Of a DNA stretch of 6,414 nt, positions 1 to 5,361 are shown one piece after another. The stretch covers positions 1 to 6,414 of the forward strand of contig JANPDG010000287.1 in the NCBI GenBank assembly GCA_031431335.1, given 5' to 3'. Source of the stretch: JAAFIP01 sp031431335 (lineage in GTDB: Bacteria; Pseudomonadota; Gammaproteobacteria; Burkholderiales; Burkholderiaceae_C). The first letter of the stretch is position 1, and every line of letters begins with the position of its first letter. The position numbers and the translations under genes are program-made. The notes beneath the pieces are model-generated. The model was not told the DNA's origin. It saw nothing but the letters and a program-made list of their open reading frames with translations, and made no database searches.

Positions 1-27
1 CTAAGTAATTACCCCATAATTAATTCT

Positions 28-43
28 TGGCTTGGATGTTGCT
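28..43 (+). promoter_or_regulatory. Candidate sigma-54 (-24/-12) promoter for the porin gene
   Basis: The sequence reads TGGCTTG-GATG-TTGCT. It matches the RpoN consensus TGGCACG-N4-TTGCW at 10 of 12 fixed positions, with GG at 29-30, exactly ten bases, then GC at 41-42. The preceding base is T, as the extended consensus prefers. With C42 as -12, transcription would start near position 54 and give a leader of about 60 nt before the porin ATG at 114. A weaker sigma-70-like pair (TTGATA 43-48, TACATT 67-72, spacing 18) overlaps it and is the main alternative. An enhancer site would lie mostly upstream of the window and cannot be assessed. Confidence 0.55.
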
Positions 44-58
44 TGATACACAAAGCAA
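39..58. repeat. Inverted repeat across the porin promoter
   Basis: TTGCTT (39-44) and AAGCAA (53-58) are perfect reverse complements separated by 8 bases. The left arm is the -12 element of the candidate sigma-54 promoter, and the right arm covers the predicted transcription start. It could be an operator, or chance in an AT-rich leader. A second, looser dyad, TTGA-TGCG-TCAA, follows at 71-82. Confidence 0.35.
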
Positions 59-113
59 GTCAATGCTACATTGATGCGTCAAAAGTCTTATGTTTAACTC
101 TGGAGTAATTTGA

Positions 114-1160
114 ATGAAAAAGTCTCTCATCGCTATCGCCGCTTTGGCTGCAACCACAGGTGCATTTGCACAGTCTAGCGTGACTTTGTATGGTCGTTTG
201 GACCTCGGTATGTCTAGCAACAAAAATGTATCTAACGCAGGTGGCGTCGGCACACTTGACGCAACATCCAAAAAATTCTCATTGGCTGGTGCGCAAGGCG
301 TTCGTACTGGCGGCCGCTTAGGCGTTCGCGGCACTGAAGACCTCGGTGGCGGCCTGAAGGCTAGCTTCAACATTGAAACCAATGTGAGCCCAGATTCCTC
401 TACTTCCACTTTCGGCACAACCCGCCAAGGTAACTTGAGCCTAGAGGGCGGTTTCGGCACCTTGACCATCGGTACATTTGATAACGCATTTGACGATGTT
501 CGTGGTTATTCCGCCTCCACTGGCGGCGTTGCAGGTGGTGACTTTTTGTTCATCAACACAGGCGCTGCTATTGATGCTCGCAGTCAAAACTCTTTAGGTT
601 ACCGTAGCCCAGCTTTCGGTGGTTTTTATGTTCGCGCGAATATCGTAAACGAAAAAGTATCGACAGCTTCGAAGACTACCGGCTTTATCGGAGCCGTTGG
701 CTATGACAATGGTCCTTTGTCTGCCTTAGTTGCTTTTGGTAATGCCAAACTTGTTGCGTTACCTACCAATATTGGTACCAAGTCAAATGACTTTGGTTTC
801 GGTGTTAGCTACGATCTGGGCCTAGCAGTACCTTACTTCCAGTATGAGCAGGTCAAGACATCCAATGTCCCTGCTCCAGGCTACGAAAAAGTGCGCGCAT
901 TTGAAGTCGGCTCTAAGTTCCCACTGGGCGCTTTCACTCCGTACATCACTTTGAGCAGCGGCAAGGTTAGCGATGACATTGGCCCAGTTGGCAAAATTCG
1001 TGGTTTCCAAATTGGTACCACGTATGACATCAGCAAGCGTACGTATGTGTACGGCGCTTTTGGAACCGATAAAGCTAAGCAATCTAATGTTGCTGCTGGC
1101 AGCATTGCAGGCTCTGATAAAAACACCGGCTACGCCCTCGGCCTAGTCCACTCGTTCTAA
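114..1160 (+). CDS. Outer-membrane general porin (Burkholderiales Omp32-like)
   Basis: This 348-residue protein is a trimeric beta-barrel porin of the Gram-negative porin family that forms a diffusion channel in the outer membrane. A Sec signal peptide covers residues 1-19 (MKKSLIAIAALAATTGAFA), followed by QSSVTLYGRLD, the usual first strand of these porins. Other family marks are the RLGVRGTEDLGGGLKA block (about 68-83), the NSLGYRSPAFGGFYV block (159-173) preceded by the constriction-loop region (about 125-155), the YDISKRTYVYGAFG block (304-317), and the C-terminal ALGLVHSF ending in the Phe needed for barrel assembly. Length is normal for the family. The start is supported by GGAG at 102-105, 8 nt before the ATG. 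Third positions are visibly more A/T-rich than in the transport genes, as is common for highly expressed porins. The gene stands alone and ends at a strong terminator. Pore selectivity cannot be read from the sequence. Family assignment is secure. Confidence 0.96.
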   Translation: MKKSLIAIAALAATTGAFAQSSVTLYGRLDLGMSSNKNVSNAGGVGTLDATSKKFSLAGAQGVRTGGRLGVRGTEDLGGGLKASFNIETNVSPDSSTSTFGTTRQGNLSLEGGFGTLTIGTFDNAFDDVRGYSASTGGVAGGDFLFINTGAAIDARSQNSLGYRSPAFGGFYVRANIVNEKVSTASKTTGFIGAVGYDNGPLSALVAFGNAKLVALPTNIGTKSNDFGFGVSYDLGLAVPYFQYEQVKTSNVPAPGYEKVRAFEVGSKFPLGAFTPYITLSSGKVSDDIGPVGKIRGFQIGTTYDISKRTYVYGAFGTDKAKQSNVAAGSIAGSDKNTGYALGLVHSF

Positions 1161-1166
1161 TTAATA

Positions 1167-1182
1167 GCTAGCGCAAGCTAGC
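1167..1182. repeat. GCTAGC-GCAA-GCTAGC dyad after the porin stop
   Basis: Two 6-base arms, GCTAGC (1167-1172) and GCTAGC (1177-1182), flank a GCAA spacer. In RNA this makes a perfect 6-bp stem with a stable GNRA tetraloop 6 nt after the porin stop codon, which could protect the mRNA 3' end ahead of the terminator. As DNA, its centre lies about 100 bp upstream of the predicted sigma-54 start of SBP1 (near 1275), a normal distance for an enhancer-binding-protein site. It does not resemble the NtrC half-site GCAC. The sequence does not decide between the two roles. Confidence 0.5.
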
Positions 1183-1198
1183 CGTTGGTTGAAACGCC

Positions 1199-1226
1199 AA
1201 AAAAGCCACCTTCGGGTGGCTTTTTT
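1199..1226 (+). terminator. Intrinsic terminator of the porin transcript
   Basis: A GCCACC (1205-1210) / GGTGGC (1215-1220) stem is closed by a TTCG tetraloop and followed by six T (1221-1226). The six A at 1199-1204 can extend the stem by pairing with the T run and would also allow termination in the opposite direction. It lies 38 nt after the porin stop codon and separates the porin from the SBP1 promoter. Confidence 0.93.
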
Positions 1227-1248
1227 ATTGGGGAAAATACCTTTGGCA

Positions 1249-1264
1249 AGGCACGTTGTTTGCT
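1249..1264 (+). promoter_or_regulatory. Candidate sigma-54 (-24/-12) promoter for the first solute-binding protein
   Basis: The sequence AGGCACG-TTGT-TTGCT matches TGGCACG-N4-TTGCW at 11 of 12 fixed positions; only the first T is replaced, by A. GG lies at 1250-1251 and GC at 1262-1263 with the required 10-base gap. The predicted start is near 1275, giving a 41-nt leader before the ATG at 1316. The element sits just after the porin terminator, in the only stretch where an SBP1 promoter is expected. RpoN promoters need an activating enhancer-binding protein; which one is unknown. Confidence 0.7.
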
Positions 1265-1289
1265 CCATAGTCAGTTTCTTGTTTGTAAA

Positions 1290-1303
1290 TGCGCTTTTGC
1301 GCG
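1290..1303 (+). other. Small leader hairpin just before the SBP1 ribosome site
   Basis: GCGC (1291-1294), a TTTT loop and GCGC (1299-1302) form a 4-bp stem that a T-G wobble (1290, 1303) can lengthen. It ends directly before the AAAGA (1304-1308) that probably serves as the Shine-Dalgarno site. A competing CTTT/AAAG pairing (1294-1297 with 1304-1307) would mask that site. The stem is short, so any effect on translation is speculative. Confidence 0.3.
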
Positions 1304-1315
1304 AAAGATGACTGT

Positions 1316-2902
1316 ATGAAATTCAAATTTGCACCTTTATGGGTTGCTCTGAGCGCCACACTGGCTCTCACTGCCGTTACTGCGGCCCATGCTGCCACGT
1401 TCAAGTGGACGAGCGCCAGCGATATTCCTACGCTGGACATTCACTCGCAAAACAACGCTTTAGGCAACGGCGTGCATGCGGCTATTTATGAGTCGCTGGT
1501 GTACTACAACAGCCGCAGTTTCAAGATAGAGGCGCAGCTGGCCACCGACTGGAAGCTGACCAGCCCTACGCAAATGCGCATTAACCTGCGCAAGGGCGTG
1601 AAGTTCAGCGACGGCAGCGCGTTTACGGCAGACGATGCAGTGTTTTCACTCAACCGCGCGATGGCCAAAACATCGAACTACGGTGTGTACGCCCAAGGTA
1701 TCGACAAAGTGGTCAAAGTAGACGACTTTGCCATCGACGTTGTGCTCAAAGCGCCTAACCCGGTGCTGATGAACCAGCTCACCGAGCTGCGTATCATGAG
1801 CAAGGCTTGGTCTGAGAAGAACAAGTCCACCGAGCCGAAAGACATTAAAACCAAGGACGAGAGCTTTGCGCACCGTAACGCCATGGGCACTGGCCCATTT
1901 GTGGTGGAAAGCTGGCAGCCCGACCAGAAGCTCGTTTTGAAGCGCAACCCCAATTGGTGGGGCAAGATGGAGGGCAACCTCACCGAGATCATCTACACCC
2001 CCGTGAAATCCGAGGCCACGCGCGTGGCTGCCTTGCTCTCAGGCGAGGTCGACATGCTGTTGGACCCCAGCCCGCAAGACCTGGGCCGCATGCGCAGCAA
2101 CAGCGCGCTGCAGGTGGTGGACGGGGCCGAGAACCGCACCATCTTTTTGGGGATGGACCAGCACCGCGACGAGCTGGTGAACTCCAGTGTGAAAGGCAAA
2201 AACCCCCTCAAAGACGTGCGCGTGCGCAAAGCGCTGTACCAAGCCATTGACAGCGCCACGCTGAACAAAGTCACCATGCGCGGCTTAAGCCAGCCCACGG
2301 GCACTTTGGTCTCGCCGCAGGTCAACGGCTGGACCCAAAAGGTAGACGCGCGTTACGCTTACAGCCTCGATGCTGCTAAACAACTGCTTGCAGATGCAGG
2401 CTACAAAGACGGCTTTGAAGTAGACTTTGCCTGCCCTAATAACCGCTACATCAACGACGAAGAAATCTGCCAAGCGGTGACCGCCATGTGGTCACGCATC
2501 GGCGTCAAGGCCAAGCTGCGCACACTGCCACTGGTGACCTACTTTCCGATGATTCAGCGCTACGAGGCCAGTATCTACATGCTGGGCTGGGGCGTGCCGA
2601 CATTTGACGCGCTCTACAGCCTGCAATCGCTCACACGCAGCGTGGGCGCGGGTGGCGACGGCAACTACAACGTGGGCCGCTACTCCAACCCACAAATGGA
2701 TGCGCTGGTCGAACGGATTAAGAAAGAAACCGATGCTAAGAACCGCAACGAGTTGATTGAAAAAGCGCTTGAGTTGTCGCACCAAGATGTGTCGCACATT
2801 CCGCTGCACAACCAGATCATTCCGTGGGCCATGAAGAAAAACATCAGCTTGGTGCACCGCGCAGACAACCGCATTGATTGGCGCTTGGTCAAGGTCAACT
2901 AA
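1316..2902 (+). CDS. Periplasmic peptide-type ABC solute-binding protein (family 5), SBP1
   Basis: This 528-residue protein is an extracellular solute-binding protein of family 5 (DppA/OppA-like), which captures di- or oligopeptides or related compounds in the periplasm for an ABC importer. The chosen ATG gives a clean Sec signal peptide (residues 1-26, basic MKFKF, hydrophobic core, AHA cleavage box) and has AAAGA 7 nt upstream. An in-frame ATG at 1289 would add nine residues, lacks a ribosome site and spoils the signal peptide. The family signature is RINLRKGVKFSDGSAFTADD (88-107), followed by a GTGPFVVESW block (191-200), WWGKMEGN (214-221) and the GKNPLKDVRVRKALYQAID block (294-312). The absence of a lipobox suggests a soluble periplasmic protein. 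Length is normal. The gene is enclosed by two intrinsic terminators and has its own candidate sigma-54 promoter, so it is probably monocistronic. Exact substrate is not deducible; peptides, amino-acid conjugates or opine-like compounds are all possible for this family. Confidence 0.93.
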   Translation: MKFKFAPLWVALSATLALTAVTAAHAATFKWTSASDIPTLDIHSQNNALGNGVHAAIYESLVYYNSRSFKIEAQLATDWKLTSPTQMRINLRKGVKFSDGSAFTADDAVFSLNRAMAKTSNYGVYAQGIDKVVKVDDFAIDVVLKAPNPVLMNQLTELRIMSKAWSEKNKSTEPKDIKTKDESFAHRNAMGTGPFVVESWQPDQKLVLKRNPNWWGKMEGNLTEIIYTPVKSEATRVAALLSGEVDMLLDPSPQDLGRMRSNSALQVVDGAENRTIFLGMDQHRDELVNSSVKGKNPLKDVRVRKALYQAIDSATLNKVTMRGLSQPTGTLVSPQVNGWTQKVDARYAYSLDAAKQLLADAGYKDGFEVDFACPNNRYINDEEICQAVTAMWSRIGVKAKLRTLPLVTYFPMIQRYEASIYMLGWGVPTFDALYSLQSLTRSVGAGGDGNYNVGRYSNPQMDALVERIKKETDAKNRNELIEKALELSHQDVSHIPLHNQIIPWAMKKNISLVHRADNRIDWRLVKVN

Positions 2903-2942
2903 AACTGGATGAACAGCTGCCAACAAGCGGCGTGTGCAAACT

Positions 2943-2970
2943 AAAAAAAGGCCCTTTGCGGGCCTTTTTT
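2943..2970 (+). terminator. Intrinsic terminator after SBP1
   Basis: A GGCCC (2950-2954) / GGGCC (2960-2964) stem with a TTTGC loop is followed by six T (2965-2970). Seven A (2943-2949) mirror the T run. It lies 40 nt after the SBP1 stop and separates SBP1 from the permease unit, although some read-through is possible. Confidence 0.92.
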
Positions 2971-3009
2971 ATGGTCAATAGATGGGCACACCCAAGGAAA
3001 CCCCGCTAT

Positions 3010-3025
3010 TGGTAAGCAGTTTGCT
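3010..3025 (+). promoter_or_regulatory. Candidate sigma-54 (-24/-12) promoter for the permease-amidohydrolase-SBP2 unit
   Basis: The sequence TGGTAAG-CAGT-TTGCT matches TGGCACG-N4-TTGCW at 10 of 12 fixed positions, with GG at 3011-3012 and GC at 3023-3024, 10 bases apart. The preceding base is T, as preferred. The predicted start is near 3036, leaving a short leader of about 23 nt before the permease ATG. It lies 39 bp after the SBP1 terminator. A weak extended -10-like TGCTAGCAT (3027-3035) overlaps the region and is a poorer alternative. Confidence 0.6.
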
Positions 3026-3058
3026 CTGCTAGCATGGCTTAGAGTCATTAATCACCTT

Positions 3059-4039
3059 ATGTTTTCTTTCATTATCCAGCGCCTATTTCAAGCCGTCATC
3101 GTGATGATTTCGGTGGCTTTGGTCGCGTTCATGCTGTTTCAGTATGTAGGCGACCCCGTGGTGTTTTTACTGGGCCAAGACGCCACACCTGCGCAAATCC
3201 GCGAGCTGCGCGCTGACCTGGGGTTGGACAAGTCTTTTGTGGTGCAGTTTTGGAACTTTTTGGCCAATGCTGTTCAGGGCGAGTTTGGTCTGAGCTTGCG
3301 CCAAGGCGCTAAGGTCTCCCGCTTAATTGCTGAGCGCTTGCCCGCTACTTTGGAGCTGGCTTTGGTGGCTGCAGTACTGGCGCTTGTTTTGGGTATTCCT
3401 ATGGGGGTGTTTGCTGCGCTTAAGCGCGGCAGCTGGCTTAGCCAGCTGTTTATGACGATCTCGCTCTTGGGTGTGTCTCTGCCCACGTTTTTGATCGGCA
3501 TTGTGTTGATTTTGATTTTTGCGGTGGGCTTGGGCTGGTTCCCCAGCTTTGGCCGTGGCGATGTGGTGCAAATGGGCTGGTGGACGTCGGGGCTGCTGAC
3601 TGCCAAGGGCTGGCACCATATTGTGTTGCCCGCTATCACGCTGGCGATTTTTCAGCTCACGCTGATCATGCGCTTGGTACGCGCCGAGATGCTCGAAGTG
3701 CTGCGCACCGACTATGTGAAGTTTGCACGCGCACGCGGGCTCACCAACAATGCCATTCATTTCGGCCATGCACTTAAAAACACGCTGGTGCCCGTCATCA
3801 CCATCACGGGCTTGCAGCTGGGCGCACTGATCGCCTTTGCCATCATCACCGAGACCGTATTCCAATGGCCCGGTATGGGCTTGTTGTTTATCCAGGCAGT
3901 GACGTTTGCTGACATTCCCGTGATGGCGGCGTATCTGTGTTTGATAGCATTGATCTTTGTGGTGATCAACCTGGTGGTTGATTTGCTGTATTTTGCCGTG
4001 GACCCGCGCCTGCGCGTGGGCAAGGCAGGAGGACACTAG
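3059..4039 (+). CDS. DppB-type ABC transporter inner-membrane permease
   Basis: This 326-residue integral membrane subunit of a peptide/nickel-type ABC importer forms half of the translocation channel. Hydrophobic segments lie at about 12-30, 97-120, 133-160, 188-206, 245-266 and 288-313, the six-helix DppB/OppB layout, with a large periplasmic loop between the first two. The N-terminal part of that loop contains the DppB-typical ATPAQIRELRADLGLDKSF (42-60). The EAA loop that docks to the ATPase is visible at about 218-247 (DYVKFARARGL followed by HALKNTLVPV). The C-terminus AVDPRLR is typical. Only a weak ribosome site (AGAG, 3041-3044, 14 nt away) precedes the ATG, but the N-terminus fits the family well. 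The stop codon directly abuts the next ATG. The expected DppC-type partner does not follow, which is unusual. Substrate specificity comes from the binding proteins and cannot be read here. Family assignment is secure; the name dppB would overstate what is known of the substrate. Confidence 0.94.
   Translation: MFSFIIQRLFQAVIVMISVALVAFMLFQYVGDPVVFLLGQDATPAQIRELRADLGLDKSFVVQFWNFLANAVQGEFGLSLRQGAKVSRLIAERLPATLELALVAAVLALVLGIPMGVFAALKRGSWLSQLFMTISLLGVSLPTFLIGIVLILIFAVGLGWFPSFGRGDVVQMGWWTSGLLTAKGWHHIVLPAITLAIFQLTLIMRLVRAEMLEVLRTDYVKFARARGLTNNAIHFGHALKNTLVPVITITGLQLGALIAFAIITETVFQWPGMGLLFIQAVTFADIPVMAAYLCLIALIFVVINLVVDLLYFAVDPRLRVGKAGGH
4027..4032 (+). promoter_or_regulatory. Strong ribosome-binding site of the amidohydrolase inside the permease end
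   Basis: A full AGGAGG lies within the last codons of the permease, 7 nt before the ATG at 4040. With stop TAG and start ATG directly adjacent, the two genes are probably translationally coupled, and the enzyme may be made in more copies than the weakly initiated permease. Confidence 0.85.
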
Positions 4040-5314
4040 ATGCTGGCACCTTTGAAGAAGTCGGGTTTACAAGCGGGCGGCCGCGCGTTTGCGCAAATTA
4101 GCAGCTTTCACCCCGAGCTGACCGCCTTTCGCCGCGACCTGCACGCCCACCCTGAGCTGGGCTTTGAAGAGGTCTACACCGCAGGCCGCGTCAAACAAGC
4201 GCTAGAGCTGTGCGGCGTGGACGAAATTCACACCGGCATAGGCAGAACCGGCGTGGTCGGCTTGATTCGCGGTAAGGGCACAGGCTCTAAAGTGGCCGGT
4301 TCGAGAATGATCGGTATCAGAGCTGACATGGACGCTTTGCCCATGACTGAGCACAACGAATTTGGCTGGAAGTCCACCGCGCCGGGGCGCATGCACGGCT
4401 GCGGGCACGATGGCCACACCACCATGCTGGTAGGCGCGGCCCGCTACTTGGCAGAGACGCGCAATTTTGACGGCACTGCGGTGCTGATTTTTCAGCCCGG
4501 CGAAGAGGGCTACGGCGGCGCAAGAGAGATGATCGAAGACGGTTTGTTTGACCGCTTTCCGGTGGAAGCTGCTTATGCCATGCACAACTGGCCTGCTATG
4601 CAGCCGGGCATGATTGGTATCAACCCCGGCCCCATGATGGCTGCAGCAGACCGCATCACCATCACTATCACTGGCAAGGGCGGCCACGGCGCACATGCTT
4701 ATATGGCCATTGACCCGGTGCTGGTGGCGGGGCACATCATCACAGCGGTGCAAAGTATTGTTTCGCGCAACGTCAAGCCTGCTGATTTGGCCGTGGTCAG
4801 CCTGTGCGCTATGCAGGCGGGCGACATGCAGGCCATGAGCGTGATACCGGGCGAGGTGGTTTTGGTGGGCACGGTGCGCACCTTTAACCCTGCTGTGCAA
4901 ACCTTGGTGGAACGCCGCTTGCACGCGCTGTGCAGCCATGTAGCCCAAGGCTTTGGAGCCAGTGCAACGATTAAGTATGAGCGTATTTATCCTGCCACCA
5001 TCAACACCGCCAAAGAAGCCATGTTTGCGGCTGATGTGGCCGCCATGATCGTGGGTGAGAGCCAAGTCAAGCGCGACTTAGAGCCCAGCATGGGCGCTGA
5101 AGATTTTTCATTCATGCTGCAGGTCAAGCCCGGTGCGTATTTGCGCTTAGGCCAAGGTGATGGTACGCATATGGACGGTACGGGCAGCGGCACAGGCCAG
5201 CCCGGCTGCTTTTTGCACAACAGCCGCTACGACTTTAACGACGAAGTGTTGCCACTCGGCGCTGCTTTGTTTGCAGGCTTGATAGAACAGTCAATGCCGG
5301 TGGCCGTAGCCTAG
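4040..5314 (+). CDS. M20 family (M20D-type) metal-dependent amidohydrolase, hippurate-hydrolase-like
   Basis: This 424-residue enzyme belongs to the M20D amidohydrolases (hippurate hydrolase, IAA-amino-acid hydrolase, N-acyl-amino-acid deacylase), which cleave the amide bond of N-acylated amino acids. Diagnostic blocks in order are RRDLHAHPELGFEE (31-44), IRADMDALP (93-101), MHGCGHDGHT (118-127), FQPGEEGYGGAREM (151-164), AMHNW (180-184), KGGHGAHA (213-220), MGAEDFSFML (351-360) and FLHNSRYDFNDE (391-402). By family analogy the metal ligands are Cys121, His123, Glu156, His182 and His393, with Glu155 as catalytic base; all are present, so the enzyme should be active. The lid-domain His216 is also kept. 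There is no signal peptide, so it should be cytoplasmic and act on imported substrate. The N-terminus is slightly long and a Gly/Thr-rich stretch occurs at 373-388. It starts right after the permease stop with AGGAGG upstream. Which amide it cleaves is unknown. Confidence 0.93.
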   Translation: MLAPLKKSGLQAGGRAFAQISSFHPELTAFRRDLHAHPELGFEEVYTAGRVKQALELCGVDEIHTGIGRTGVVGLIRGKGTGSKVAGSRMIGIRADMDALPMTEHNEFGWKSTAPGRMHGCGHDGHTTMLVGAARYLAETRNFDGTAVLIFQPGEEGYGGAREMIEDGLFDRFPVEAAYAMHNWPAMQPGMIGINPGPMMAAADRITITITGKGGHGAHAYMAIDPVLVAGHIITAVQSIVSRNVKPADLAVVSLCAMQAGDMQAMSVIPGEVVLVGTVRTFNPAVQTLVERRLHALCSHVAQGFGASATIKYERIYPATINTAKEAMFAADVAAMIVGESQVKRDLEPSMGAEDFSFMLQVKPGAYLRLGQGDGTHMDGTGSGTGQPGCFLHNSRYDFNDEVLPLGAALFAGLIEQSMPVAVA

Positions 5315-5350
5315 CCGCACATAATTTTTGCAAGTACTTTTAGATTAACC

Positions 5351-5355
5351 AGGAG
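5351..5355 (+). promoter_or_regulatory. Ribosome-binding site of the second solute-binding protein
   Basis: AGGAG lies 6 nt before the ATG at 5362 and fixes that start. The 47-bp gap between the amidohydrolase stop and this ATG contains no terminator hairpin and no properly spaced sigma-54 element, so co-transcription with the upstream genes is likely. Confidence 0.85.
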
Positions 5356-5361
5356 ATAGAA

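Noticed and set aside
43..72. Sigma-70-like TTGATA / TACATT pair before the porin
   Set aside because: Spacing is 18 and the -10 matches at only 4 of 6. It overlaps a better sigma-54 match, so it is kept only as an alternative in the promoter entry.
20..469. Minus-strand open frame (149 codons) covering the porin start and promoter
   Set aside because: No domain, a Pro/Arg/Lys-rich product, and it would run across the porin promoter region; treated as a shadow of the porin frame.
772..1020. Repeated TTGGTACCA in the porin gene (772-780 and 1012-1020)
   Set aside because: Both encode part of an Ile-Gly-Thr stretch with the same codons. Two copies of nine bases in coding sequence need no special explanation.
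1091..1104. TGCTGC-TG-GCAGCA dyad in the porin 3' end
   Set aside because: It lies within Ala/Gly/Ser codons of the porin, where such runs arise easily, and nothing else supports a site here.
1205..1220. GCCACC-TTCG-GGTGGC as an NtrC-type site before SBP1
   Set aside because: It resembles the NtrC dyad TGCACC-N5-GGTGCA superficially, but the half-sites and spacing differ. The A run, tetraloop and T run make it an ordinary terminator.
1289..1315. Upstream in-frame ATG for SBP1
   Set aside because: It adds nine residues (MRFCAKDDC) before a complete signal peptide, has no ribosome site, and lies inside the leader hairpin. ATG 1316 is preferred.
3323..4036. Minus-strand open frame (237 codons) opposite the permease
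   Set aside because: The product is Gln/His-rich, as expected from antisense of a hydrophobic membrane protein, and no domain is visible.
4202..5065. Long open frame (287 codons) on the minus strand inside the amidohydrolase
   Set aside because: Its product is rich in His, Ala and Arg and shows no recognisable domain. It is opposite a well-conserved enzyme and is a typical codon-bias shadow.
5316..5332. Sigma-54-like bases (GCAC then TTGCA) before SBP2
   Set aside because: The -24 part lacks GG, and the distance to the -12 GC is two bases too long. RpoN promoters need the exact 10-base gap, so this is not counted as a fourth site.
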